Shown here: one piece after another, positions 1 through 11,268 of the stretch
Layout: each line of letters starts with the position of its first letter
Position numbering within the stretch: position 1 is the stretch's first letter
NCBI GenBank assembly: GCA_013423325.1
Contig: BLJB01000001.1
Span: 124,001 to 188,000, forward strand
Reading direction: 5' to 3'
Origin: Usnea hakonensis
Lineage: Eukaryota > Ascomycota > Lecanoromycetes > Lecanorales > Parmeliaceae
Length of the DNA stretch: 64,000 nt
Notes under the pieces: model-generated
What the model was told of the DNA's origin: nothing
Databases searched by the model: none
Seen by the model: only the letters and a program-made list of their open reading frames with translations
Program-made: the position numbers and the translations under genes

Positions 1-823
1 TGTATGTACCTGACGAGTGAAGGCTGATTGACACGATATGCTATGATACCATCTATGAAGAGGGAGTGGCACAGGGGAATGTGGCCGTCATTGTCCACTT
101 GTTGGATAAGGGCTTTACAGAATGGCGACCACTCACTTGTACAAGCACGCATCTCTTTGAGTTGGAGATTGCTTGGGTATAATCAAGCGCAGGTGTCTGG
201 CGAAGGGGGCGGCTTGTTTGGTCCGATGGTCTGTCATACGGCCACCTGTCCTGAGTATCGTGCATATGATTTGAAAAAGGTAGAAGTACAATTTTAAAAC
301 AAGATAACAAGGACCTAGCTAGTTCTGTAACGAACATATCGTGTCTAATCAACCATGCGCGTCATCACTATCCGATTTCTCTCTCTCTCTCTCTCTATGC
401 ATTGAATGGAAGAAAGGAAGCACCACCAAAACAACTTTGACTCAATCACGACCAGACTAGAATTACAACGGCATGGTTTCGTCGGAGTTGGCATCTCGAT
501 TACAGTATGAGGTTAGATATGATACGATACTTTATAATGCCTCCTCCTCCTCCTCCTTCCTTCTTCTTATCCCCTCCCTCCTTCTTTCTTTCTTTATCCT
601 GGTCCTATCGGCATATAATCAATCTCCTTTTGTGCTCGGGTGTTGAGGGTTAGGGTATGGTGTGTATGGATGGTTGTTGTGTGTGTTTGTGTGTATGTAT
701 TGTATACACCCCGAACATAGGATTAGGAGTGATTGTCCTGGCTTGGGAAAGGGAGCAGGGAGGGAGCAAGAGGGGGAGCATTGTATGTAGGGTAGTACGG
801 AGGCGCGGTAGATGGGAGTCTTA
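1..823. other. Gene-free left edge with simple repeats
   Basis: No credible coding region is visible. The stretch contains a CT dinucleotide run at about 378-396, a TCC run near 540-557, CTTT-type runs near 585-596 and a TG-rich patch near 660-700. This is ordinary intergenic low-complexity sequence. Confidence 0.6.
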
Positions 824-1293
824 TTATCTGTTCTGCGTCCACAGAGGGGGATATACACCTCCCTCTCGACCATCCCTCCCATGGGCACGCATGTACATAG
901 TCTCCCACTCCTGCTTATACCCCCACCACTCCTCCGTCCCCCTTTGCTGTCCTCTGGGCAACAGCCTGTGGTAGAAAGTCGTCGAAATGTGCGCGGGATG
1001 CACCTTCAGTACCCCTTTAAACTCATGCGCATAGGTTTCTGATGGGTCGTAGGTAGCGTCGACGACATTGACGTAGCCTGATATGAGATGTCCGGTGCTC
1101 CGTGCAGGGGCGTCGGGAGCGGGTATCAAGCCTTGGGGGTAGGGATCACTGGGCGGGTCGTTGAGGAGGAGATGGTGCGGGCATCGGCGAAGCAGAACAT
1201 ATCGCTTCGCAAGCCGGAGACGATGGAGGAGGAAATAGAGGAGGAGGGAGGCTTGGCGTGGAAGTATCTGAGCGAGCGGGTCAGCAGAACACC

Positions 1294-2299
1294 TCAAAGA
1301 TACTGAAGGGATGATAGGTGGCACCTGCACAGATTCTCGAGGCTTGCGCCGTCCAAGCTTTCCCTATCCTTTTCGACGAGATGTATCTTCCACTTCTTGC
1401 CCACGAAATCCGTACCCGGATACGCCCATAGCCCTGTCTGGGAGCAGCGGATAAGGTGCTCTTTGTATCTGTTCCATGCCTCCTCGTCATTGTATGCGGT
1501 CCTCAAGCAAACGAGACCCCAGTGAGGTTTGCTTGAAGCTGTCAGCTGAGAGATCCATGGGATGTGTGTCGATTGCTTGATGTTCCACGTATCGTCGTCG
1601 CTTAAATGCGAAAGTGCCTCGTCCCGCTCGCGGCGTAGGCGACGGCCTCGCTTCGTGGCATTGGATTTGGCTGTGACGTATCGGAACTCTGTTGTGGCTT
1701 TCTGGGCATCCATTCTATCCAGTATGGCCGTCTCAGCTCTCCACAAAGTAATCGCGAACTCGAGGACTGCAGAAGGGCACGTTGGGGAGCTTCTCTAACC
1801 GAAGTATCTTTATATGCTCAGGCTATCTGAGTTTGCCGAAGATCCTCTTGTTGTCTGCGTCACTATTGTTGTAGGTGTTGTAGCGACCTGTCCTTACGAA
1901 GAAGGCTTCGTCAGATGTAAGGTCGTCCTGCATTTCAACAGCTATTGTAATAAGCTCTCGCCAAGTGATACCGCATGCTTGACGGCATCGCTCATCCATA
2001 TCAGCTTCCGATACCCAATCCAGTATACTGCGCGTCTCTTCTTCTGTGAGGGAAACAGATTTATCGATGGCCTTCTTGTACAGATCATGCGTCTCTTAGG
2101 AAGGCGGCTTTGGCTGAATAGGTGCGGGGATCTGTATAGGAAAGGCTTTATCTAATTCTTCCTTGGTACGTGGTACCTTTCGTGGTCTTGTGTCATCAGA
2201 GTCGTGGACATAGGCATCAAAGGATTTGTCGTCTTCATTAAATATCATAGAAATCTTAGGCTTCGAGCCATTGTTGCTGTCGTCGTTGGGTCGGGACAT
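1294..2299 (-). pseudogene. Conserved fungal hypothetical protein gene with in-frame stop
   Basis: The reading starts at the ATG at 2299 (MSRPNDD) and runs through an acidic/basic N-terminal region (SFDAYVHDSDDTRPRKVP). It meets a TAA at 2096-2098, and the same frame then continues as plausible protein (HDLYKKAIDKSVSLTEEETR, then WVSEADMDERCRQACGITW) to about 1888. A probable intron of about 121 nt (near 1767-1887) leads to a second exon with FAITLWRAETAILDRM, a basic stretch (KRGRRLRRERDEAL) and a WGLVCLRTAYNDEEAWNRY block. I recall similar two-exon proteins of unknown function being common in filamentous ascomycetes, but have no domain name. More exons may follow down to about 824. No donor or acceptor neatly removes the stop, so a nonsense mutation (CAA to TAA would suffice) is the simplest reading. 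Confidence 0.45.
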
Positions 2300-2893
2300 T
2301 AATGATGCAGCTGAAAGGGTAGGATGGAAGAGAGGGAGGATTGCGAGAGTCTTTGACAGAACGTACGTCCCAGGATATTTGGATCTGGGGAGGTGAATGA
2401 GGATCACGGCGCATTCTAGCAGGACTCTGTCGCTATCGACGCCGCCAACTTGCTGGCGAATGAAAGGATTTTTCGCTAAGCGTAAGAATCAGCCCTAGAG
2501 TGTGAAATTGTGGGCTAAGGTAGCGACTCCTTCGCCATAGGATAGGGATATATTGTAATTGTTGTGAAATGTCTACGAGAGGTCAATAGTTGTAGATCCT
2601 GCTATCAGTCATGATAGGGCTTGAGCCCTACATTGTAGCGAGGCACCAAAGGGGCCTCTAGCAGGTTGGCCTCCTCAGTGAACACGAGTACATTCGCCGC
2701 CATTGTGGTAAATACACTCGCCCAGCATATTACTCATGCTAGGTAGAAGTGGAAGCTAGAGACAAATGCCAATTGTAGAGTATGTTGGGGGTGAGGGCCC
2801 CCAAAGACGTCCGAAACGCCCAAGCATCCGACCGTCATCTCTCTCCCACGCCTTGTTCCTTGGCACAGTGCACCCTAAACATGACTCCTTGCC
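2300..2893. other. Intergenic, nothing seen
   Basis: No ORF of note and no recognisable element was found between the hypothetical gene relic and the 3' end of the chitinase-like gene. Confidence 0.5.
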
Positions 2894-5620
2894 TTAAGGT
2901 GATGGGGGCAGCCTGTTGATATTCAATCTCAAAGCCCCAACATCTCGCAATCGGGTCTCGATGGCCTCTAGAATCAACGCCACATTTCCATCATTTGGCG
3001 TTTGCGCCTCCTGTCCCTCCCACACCGTCTGGAGCTGTCGCAGGCGCCGTTGGAGCCACCCTTGTACCCCGTCCATGCGTGAGAGCAGGACCCTATGGAG
3101 ATATTCGCGGTGCAAACTCCCGAGGTCGATGTTGGCGTTATGGAGCGCGTTGTAGCGGTCCGAGAATGTTTCAAGTTCGTACAGCATGTCGGTGGTGGAG
3201 TCCCCAAGGTGCTGGTTGATGATTTGGTCATTGAGGTAAGAGAAAATCATCGTGACCTACAGCGTGGTAAAAATTAGCATCTATAGCTCACAAACTTGAT
3301 CAATCTTTGTCAGTAAAACTAGTGCAGCATCACCAGCGAGCGCTCTCTCTTCTTGGCCAAAAGGGCTTCAATTCAGGCATTAGACGGTATAATCTGTGCT
3401 CCGCGAGGTGTTTGGGAGCGGAATAACACTCTCTCCCACCCTTTCTAGACGATACTTCCGTGTTGTATGGCAGTGCTCGACGGAGATGCAATTTGGCTGG
3501 ATGTAGACATGTAAGACTTACAGCGTTGATGTAACTCAGGGCCTGCTCAGCGCGTTGCACGTCAGGGGGTGAGGTTCCTGCCTGATTCCACTGGTTCGAG
3601 TTCCAGAGAGGATCGGCCATCGGTTGGTTCCCTGCCCATACGCGAGCTTTGATTGAATTCAAATTCATCTCAGCATTGACCAAATTGTGAAAATTCGTCC
3701 GTGATCCAAAAACCTCCCAGATGCGATTGACCGGGCTACCAGGGTGCTGGTCTCCAAGGTCGGGGTCCCAATTGCGGTAATCCTCCCAGAACAGACCTTG
3801 TGGGTTCAGTATGGTCTCGTCAACCGTGTTAAGCTGGGTTTGATAGGTTGTGCCGTCTGGATTGCGTGCCTGACCTGTGATGGCAAATTGCACAAAGGCC
3901 GGGAAATAATTCAGCTCGAGAATGTGCTCCGTGACGTACTCGGCACCCTCTTCATCGGAGTCAGCGGTCACTGCATTGTCCTATTCTCCATCAGCTTTTG
4001 GTATACCAGGTAATTGGATACCGGGATTATTTGCTCCCAAAGCCATCGAAAAACTGGAGAAGTGCGGGTAAGGCCAAAACCAGTTTGAACTGGGAACCAC
4101 GAAGCCATGAAGTCTAAGAGAAGCAAAGTGTAAGGGTGTCTTAGGTAGGGACATTTCGGGTAAGCTAGGTAGCACGGGGGTATACCTATTGGCGGCTTGG
4201 TTGAGAATATCTTGTCGAGAGAGACGGGCAGGAATGGGTTCAGATTCTTGGGAGTGTTGCCTGCGACCGTGATGTCAGCGGGCGCGATACCAATTGAAAT
4301 GTAAACCTAAACTTACAGCAAAGCGCTTTCTCTCTGTTATTCGCACCGCCAGCGCAGCGGCCACCCTCGCCGAATGGGTCCCGGTCAACTTGTACATCTG
4401 TGCTGGCGCCAACAGTCAATATCTAGTTCCTGCGCCAAAAAAATTGACCCTCACGCGGAACATTCGTTATCGTCACAGGTGCCTTTCCCAACCCAGTGGC
4501 AGTTCGCAAATGCCGAATCTCTGGGACAGCACAAGTCGATCGAATAGTCCTTTTCTCTACCAATAACTCCTGAAAGCTGGCAATCTGCTACATGTCAAAC
4601 GACGATTCCATCAGCCTTCGTGAACAAGTAGACCTACTTATGGGGTCGAATTTCGATGCAACCTTAACTGTATCGCCCCCGCACGTCGTCTTGCCCGTGT
4701 TCTTATTAGGTATGCCTGTCTGTGGATACTTACACTCTGTCCACTTGCAGGTATCGATTAAGGCTTCGAAGCTTGTCGCCTCACAGCAAAAGGCTTGGAA
4801 ACCCGGTCTGAAACACTCGACGGTAGCATGCCGTGAATGGAACAGGGTACTCTCGCGGGTGTGGCATTGACCATGGCACGATCGGCCGCTTTCCCCGCCC
4901 CGCCATTGCTGCCCCAGTGTCAGAACGTGCTTTTAAAGAGCGATCCCACTTACATAAGCAGACGGCATGGAGTCAACTGGACAGCAAACCGTTCTATCCC
5001 CAGCTTCCCCACAGTTATCCTTAAATTTGCCCCCACCCGGGGCCATTGCCCAGCCAGGGTCGCATTTGAGGTTGTGACCTTTTGCACAGTCCGTGATCTT
5101 ACATTTCTGCCTATTGAGAGATGCCCAATGACCTGTGTCTGTGACTTGCGACTTCTTCATTTGGTCGTCGACGTCATTAAGGTTCCGCCCTATAAGTCCT
5201 TCAAGAGCCGAGAACTTATCGTCATCTTGATCTATCGACCATACCATGGATCCACCGAGTCTCCTTTGCGTCAGTCGGATATCAAGAAGTGTATTGAGGT
5301 ATAGTTCACCCCAGGTCGTTTGCCCAGTCGACCTTTTGCTTCATCGTTACCTTGTCATCGTAGCTCACCCATTGATCGTTGTCTTTAGCCCTCTTGTCGA
5401 GTTCATTCTCGTTGTTCGATCGCTCAGTTTTAGAGTCATCGTGCCTGAAACTGAAATAATTGACGGCAGCCTCCTTATCGTGAACGATTAGTGGTTTCTG
5501 GTCTGCTATAATGTCCTGAATTTCTGTTGAGTAGACTGCATTAGCGGATTCGCAGATACTACGCAAGACGTAAACGGTCTACTAAAGTATCCCAAGGTAC
5601 TGGCTCCATCCGTTCCTCGA
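2894..5620 (-). pseudogene. Truncated subgroup-C (killer-toxin-like) GH18 chitinase
   Basis: Read on the minus strand, exons give the end of a GH18 domain (STEIQDIIADQKP, then QWVSYDDKVTMKQKVDWAN, then after a short intron GGSMVWSIDQDDD). Cysteine-rich modules typical of the long Chi100/killer-toxin-alpha-type chitinases follow: C-x3-C...TVCCPVDSMPS near 5247-4956, QWRGGESGRSCHGQCH...FCCEATSF and CKWTEC at 4908-4734, a YSIDLCC...CHWVGKGTC module, then GEGGRCAGG...LCC. The C-terminal region has EHILELNYFPAFVQ near 3900 and a final exon 3250-2894 (YLNDQIINQHLG, LHREYLHRVLLSRMD). Many small introns (gtaagt donors, CTGAC branch points) join these. The catalytic DxxDxDxE core and signal peptide are not found upstream, and the stretch between the last cysteine module and EHILEL is shorter than I expect. 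I therefore call an N-terminally truncated remnant. A distant or mis-assembled 5' half cannot be excluded. Confidence 0.6.
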
Positions 5621-6676
5621 GCTGACGATGTATAAGTTGGGTACTTACTTCGCGATCCTTCCGTACGGCTTCACTATCTGGTAGAGGTGTATCTTCATTA
5701 ATTTCCATCCCATTGATAGTTGTAAAGCTTTTGCCATACTAGATCTAATTGCAGCGTCACGTTCCTTCCGAATGATTATCAATTCTTCGTGAAAGTAGCG
5801 TTTGGCCTTGAGTATTTCCTCGTTGATATCCACACCGGCGTCCGTATTAATGAGGTGGACCTGGTCGTCTACCAGATGCTTTTAGATCTTCAAGGTCGAG
5901 GGATTGTTGGAAATTATGCCTGAACGAGGTTAATAGCTGTGGCAGTCCGATCATTAGCACGAAAACCCATCTTTCCCTATCCTTCTGTTTCTCTCACAGA
6001 CACAAAGCACCCGTGGTTGATCATCTTGTTGCGAATCGTTCTGCCGTCAGACCTTGGTAGTCTGTTGAACGAAAGCGCCTGCTGTGCACTTGCAAAGGAT
6101 TCTCATGTCTATAGATCATCAGAGGAAAGAAGCTGAGCAGAAAGGGGACGGAGGTTGCGGCTTTCTCGATTGATCTTGCAGAAGTGGGGGGTTTATCATA
6201 AAATATCATATGTCCGCCTGGATAGGTGCATTATCCGGACAGGGGGGCCCAGTGGTCCAGACCGCATAAGCGGGCTATTGGGCCAGTCCAGTCCAATGGA
6301 CTACCTATCAGCGCAATCAAAGTTGGACCAGTCCGATTGTTATTCATAGTTGATCCTGAACCAGTCTAAGTATACTGGAGCGCTGGTCTGGGCTACTAGT
6401 CCGTGTTTACTGAAATTTCTCAATGAGTATTAGACTACAAAATGAACCTCTCTTCGAGAACGATTTTCATGAACCGTCTGACGACAATAAATTGGACATA
6501 TGACGTCTGATTGCAGCACGAGAAACCAGTAACGATTTGCACCCCGTTTTCAAATTCGGAGAAGGATTCTTGATTTGCTGCAGTAAGACAAGGCTGAACT
6601 CCGAGCATAGGCAACGTCACCGAAACAGCTGGCGGTACTCAAGACCCCCTGACTGTATCCAAAAGTTAGAGTATCA
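5621..6676. other. Spacer between chitinase remnant and secreted-protein gene
   Basis: On the minus strand 5645-5833 encodes a short charged, coiled-coil-like stretch (ILKAKRYFHEELIIIRKERD). An alternative frame there reads YGKSFTTINGMEINED, which weakly resembles the YGRSFT motif that precedes the end of GH18 domains. Neither is convincing. The GH18 catalytic core is absent. Confidence 0.4.
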
Positions 6677-7638
6677 CTATCCTCCGACCACACCCGAGCC
6701 CGGGGGGCAACTTCCATTGTCGCAGCAGGCGGGGCTGTTGTCGGTGCATCCGTCTTCGTTGCAATTGCAGGTCTGGTAATCGGCGACGTACACGCTCTGC
6801 GGCAGCGCGACGCCGGGGTGCTGGTAGGCGGGATCCTGCTGGCTCATGGGCAGCCGCTCGTTGGTGCTGCAATTGGTCCAGACGAAGACGGTGACACCAA
6901 TCACCTCGCTGCCGCCGCTCTTCCAGCCCTGCCCCAAGCAAATGTCGTCGGTGGTGGTGTATTCGTTGCATTTGTTGTTACCCCAGATGCCTTCGCTGAT
7001 TGTGCCACTGTTGGGTTTCAGACGTCAGTCGGCGGACGCGGGCAGGAATGATGGGGGACGACGGACCAAGAATAGTGCAGTTCCGGCAAAAACGTCATGT
7101 AGCCACACTGTCCTTCCTTCAAGGTGACGGCCTTGCTGGTCAAGAGCATGTTCGCCTTTGCCCAGCTGACCCCGCCTTGTATTCCGGCCGAGATCACTTT
7201 CGCCCAATCTGATCCCAAACCTGCGTTCACCTGGCCACTCACTGTCCAAGTCGTTGTCATACTTTCGGTGACTGTACAAGTGAGAGGCCCGTGACAGTAT
7301 GCGCTAGCGACGACGGGTACTTCGACGTCGTATTCAAAGGCTTGATAAGCTTGGCAGAAGGTTTTGCAATGGTCCGCAAAGTTTCCTGGGCAGATGAGTT
7401 CGCCGTTGTCACCGAGTCCCATAAGGTTTTTGGGGGGGCCGCAATCCTGATTCGTGTAATTGTGGTAGAGTATCGGTGTACCGCCAGGTGAGCAGGGAGT
7501 AGTGCTCCGCTCGAATAGTTCTAAATCGGACTCCGGTGGGATCGATCGAGGGTGTACGTTGATTGTGAGACCTGAATTGAATAGTATGAGAAGAAATATG
7601 AGAGCAAAAGGCACTGATGGCAATGACAAAAAGCCCAT
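6677..7638 (-). CDS. Secreted cysteine-rich protein, 300 aa, next to chitinase remnant
   Basis: Two exons (7638-7067 and 7007-6677) are separated by a 59-nt intron with a GACTGAC branch point and CAACAG acceptor. Joining restores a Cys at the junction (HYSC-GTISEGIWG). The N-terminus is a classic signal peptide (MGFLSLPSVPFALIFLLIL) followed by a mature region rich in cysteines. Visible blocks are PILYHNYTNQDCGPP, HCKTFCQAY, AYCHGPLTCTVTES, a W/G-rich central part (VNAGLGSDWAKVISAG, GGVSWAKAN), EGQCGYMTFLP and a Cys-dense C-terminus (TCNCNEDGCTDNSPACCDNG). I recall similar proteins beside subgroup-C chitinases in other fungi but cannot name a domain family. It lies about 1 kb upstream of the chitinase remnant on the same strand. 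The frame is intact. The predicted role is extracellular; any interaction with the chitinase or with other organisms is inference. Confidence 0.75.
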
Positions 7639-10073
7639 TTCGTTTCAATAATGCAGTACCGAAATCTGATTATTGAGGAATTGGCAGGAGAACGGTCTAT
7701 CAATTGGAGATTGCTGCGTGTGGTCAATAATCCTCTGGAGATAGTAAACTTGAAGGTAATTGATAGAAGATCATATCGATCCTTTATAGTCAAAATCGGG
7801 TTGCGAGATTCGTAGTGGGTTCGCTTTCCAACAAATGTTTGACTCCGAGATTGTCTCCTGAAATCTCTGAGAACTACAATCCGCGGGAGCGATGTGCAGG
7901 ACGCTCCACAGCTTGACCATCTCTACAAAATCTTGTGCCAATCGCAACCCACTGTATCAAACTCTTAGAGCCTGACCATTGTCTCAGCTTTCACACTTGT
8001 CCATATAAGTTATCAGTAGAATAAAAATGAACCGGGACGTGCGGCCCAACCAGCATCACAGCAAGCCAGCCACCAACACCACCTCAGGCTAATTAAGACC
8101 TTGCATTTCACGAGTTTTGTCGTGGCTTGTCTCGCAAATTCTGCAGCATCAACGGCGCATATGAAGGAAGGACTGCTGTGCCCCCGTGAAATATGATGTC
8201 ACTCATCCTTTGATGCTTCGCAGGGAACCGCTTTCTTTGGTGCCTATTGAGAGCATGGATTTATGGCCAAATCTTTTGGTAGCAAGGACTGATGGTTCAG
8301 GATTACTTTGGTAATTCATAGACGTCGGCAAGAGAGTATTTTGATTGCTGTGCCACGCTGGGAGAAGTTGGATGACATTGGCAAGATCAAGATGAAAAAT
8401 ACATAGTTCTCCGACTCATGGTGAGACGTGGTGTGCTTCTGCTTGGAAGTCGGTGCAGTTTCAGATACTACGAGCGAAGTGAATAAAGGTAGGTCCTAGG
8501 TAAGGTAGTCGGGCCATGGCTAGTGAGCGGCAGCGCCCGGGTGAGCATCTAAGAGGTAGGTACCTTATCTTAAGGTAACCTAGTTCGATGGGCGGACGAA
8601 GGCTGACACGAGCCGTCGCCAAACTACTTTTCTTATCTTTTTCTTTTTCCTTTAGTTCTTTACTTTCTTTCTGAATGATACTTTGAGGGGGACTTCCGGG
8701 AAACTCTTGAGGAGGGGGTGGACAATCTGAAAGAACAATTACAACTCGAAAACTCGAAAGAAATTGCAAAATAAAAATGTGGATGAACGTAAAGGAATCG
8801 CCGGCTTGGACGCGACGATGGCTTCGAGGGAACTTGTCTGGTAGAATCTCCGACTTGGGCGGCTCCTCCCGCCACCCCTACCAAATAGGTATATATGGGA
8901 ACATAAGACAAAGCTGCGGACAATAAACATCGACGCTACGCATGCTACCGAGAGCTAGAGATTCCCAGGTCACTTTCTCGCTTCCACCTACATTCAAATG
9001 TACTGCATGGCGAATAATCCAGGCTGGCAGACTGTTTGAGTCCTCATAAATCATGACTGTTGAAAACCCAGTAGATAAATAAGAACAGTCCAGGACCAAC
9101 TAACGCTTTATAGCGATTTCCGAAGCCTTTTCCGAGCATCATGTCCACTTACGAAGCTAGAATCTTATATCCTCCCGGCACCGAGATCTGGAAGAAGCCT
9201 TGTGGATCATACATACTCTTTACTCACGGCCTGTGGTTGAGACAAGCTCTTCGGCTCACAGCCCGCTGCAATAGGGTCCTGGATCTTGTAGCATAAGTAA
9301 GTTCGTTAAACTAATACCTACCTACTAGACTTGCTATTCCTTGCCGCCAGATGCTCGACATCCTTGAGGTAATTAGGCTTGATAGGGAAGAGATGACTAC
9401 GTCGTCGTCGTCCGCGGAGTCTGTATGTATATTTATTCCAACCTATATTTTGCTATGCGTGATGGCTCAAGTCCAGATGAAGAAATGTAAGGTGGATAAG
9501 GTGAGTATCGTATAAGGACTAGTGATAAGTGACAAGGGAGAAATTGTTATGAGAGTTTTGGAGTGGAAGAGCGGAGTGGGATGGGATTGTAGGTCGAAGA
9601 TAGGGGGAGGGGGGAAGATAAAGGGAGGAAGACGGGGCGAGGGAAAGCTTTGAAATGAATGGTGGATTAATAGCGTTCAAACAGATTAGGGGATGTCTAT
9701 TTATATAGAGATATATTTTTTACGCAGTCGAGGTTAGGTGGCGTAGGTATTTCCGAGCTAGTTAGGGACGGAGACAGATGCCGTTTTGGGAGGTAGATGA
9801 GTTTACGTATGTATGTATGTATGTATTGGGGTTTTGATGAAGTGTTTGGCTGGCTGGGGATGGGGTGGATGGTATGGAGAGTAAGTACAAAGAGGGTCTA
9901 GGATATTTTGTTGGTGAGGGGAGTGGCAACAGGGACTCCTTGCGGAGGATGATTTCATCTGATTGAATTGGAGTATAGAACCGACCCGATGATTGTTTGT
10001 CAACCCACGGCGCTTCCAATCCCTTGCTTCACAGTCCAACGATACTCCACGTAGGTTTTTTCCTCTTCTTTTC
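7639..10073. other. 2.4-kb intergenic region
   Basis: It lies between the start of the secreted-protein gene and the 3' end of the MARVEL-like gene. No ORF shows recognisable protein features. It contains a cluster of short palindromic words of the TAGGTACCTTA type near 8480-8585 and a GTAT tetranucleotide run at 9807-9826. Confidence 0.55.
9807..9826. repeat. GTAT tetranucleotide microsatellite
   Basis: Five perfect tandem copies of GTAT lie in non-coding sequence downstream of the MARVEL-like gene. Confidence 0.85.
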
Positions 10074-11268
10074 TCAGACATGATGTAGATTATTCGCCTG
10101 GGGCGCTTCCGTCGGCGAATGCATCTCCGAGACACCATCTCGAGGACCAGGATAAGTGGCCTGCTGTGGAGCCGACCCTGCGTATTGAGGCGGGTACTCG
10201 CTTTGCGGCGAAGGGTACGATTGCGCGGCGGGGGCTTGCTCGCCCTGAGGATACAGGGTTGGGTTTGGATAATTGGCCTGGTTCGGGGAATGCTGAGCTT
10301 GAGCTTGGGGATACTGTGTTTGACCTTGAGGGTACTGGCTGCCGGGGTATTGTTCTTGGGGCACAGGCAGCTGGGGTGGCCCGCCCTGGTGCTGCATCGG
10401 TTGGGCCGTGTATCCGCCCTGAGGGGCTGTCTGGTTGTTGGTGTACTCAGGCCCTGGCTGCTGGGTATAGGTAGGCGCTCCTACTCCTCCCATGGGCATC
10501 CCGGCTTCTTCATTTTTCATGGGCACACTGTTTGAGGGACCGGATGCTGTCGTCGTAGCGGTCTTTCGCGATTTCACAATCCAGATAATATCAGAAATAA
10601 AGAATATGAAAAAGAGAACACTGTCCAAGGTCAGGTATTTCGTTGAGTTTTGGTACAACGGATGTGAACGTACGTCATGATGGCATCGAAAGCTTGCTTT
10701 GCCGCTATCGATCCACCCACAGTCGAGGAGTCCCTTGCATGATTTCTCCTCGATTGCAGAACGTGATTTGCCCTCGGTGAATAATCTCGTTTGTAGAAGA
10801 AATCACTGACACAGGTGCAAGACTGGCCGTCGAAATACACGTATCCATCCAAGAGGCCGCAAGCGTTGCATAAGTCAGAGCAGCTATAGCTGGAGGTTGA
10901 GCCAGCAGAGAGCCAGAAAACAAAGACGAGTGCATCGAGGACGAGTTGACCCCATATGAACCATGGGACAATCCGGGTCGCGGGATTTGGGCCCGAGGCG
11001 AGGATGAGATAGATGAGGGCGGCCAAGGAGATGATCGACTGGGAATCAATATCAGCGGATATGCCAGTCGTGGATATGAACATGGACTTACGACAGCGAG
11101 ATTGTAGGAAAGTCTAGCTGGCGCATCGCATCCTATGTTGTGGAAGGTTGCAGTGTTGGAAGCCGTGATGCCAAGCACGATGATGGTGATGATGAGGGCA
11201 GCAAGGCGTATGAACCAGAGCCATTTGAAAGACCTAGGAGAGGTCTTATCGCTAGTAAAGAGTTGCAT
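10074..11268 (-). CDS. MARVEL-like four-TM membrane protein with Pro/Gln-rich tail
   Basis: Three exons (11268-11092, 11038-10674, 10620-10074) are joined by two 53-nt introns with gtaagt/gtacgt donors and CTGAC-type branch points. The total is 362 aa and fully in frame. Four hydrophobic segments are visible: FIRLAALIITIIVLGITAS, SIISLAALIYLILASG, FIWGQLVLDALVFVFWLSAG and VLFFIFFISDIIWIV. A Cys-rich extracellular loop (SCSDLCNACG, SCTCVSDFF) lies before TM4. The roughly 150-residue cytoplasmic tail is low complexity, built of P, Q, G and Y (QYPGSQYPQGQTQYPQAQAQ). The layout of four TMs plus a Pro/Gln tail matches fungal MARVEL-domain proteins of the plasma membrane or eisosome type. The exact function is unknown. 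It ends 1.6 kb from the SDR pseudogene. Confidence 0.75.

Noticed and set aside
824..1330. 168-codon minus-strand ORF downstream of the conserved hypothetical relic
   Set aside because: The first half reads as Leu/Arg-rich out-of-frame sequence. The second half may include the real 3' exon, but the frame cannot be established.
3560..3620. CTGGTTCGAGTTCCAGAG near 3590 as a tRNA T-arm
   Set aside because: It lies inside the chitinase-like coding sequence and has no matching A box or acceptor stem.
10119..10535. Plus-strand ORF opposite the Pro/Gln-rich tail of the MARVEL-like protein
   Set aside because: Mirror of a repetitive codon pattern; the opposite strand has TM helices and consistent introns.
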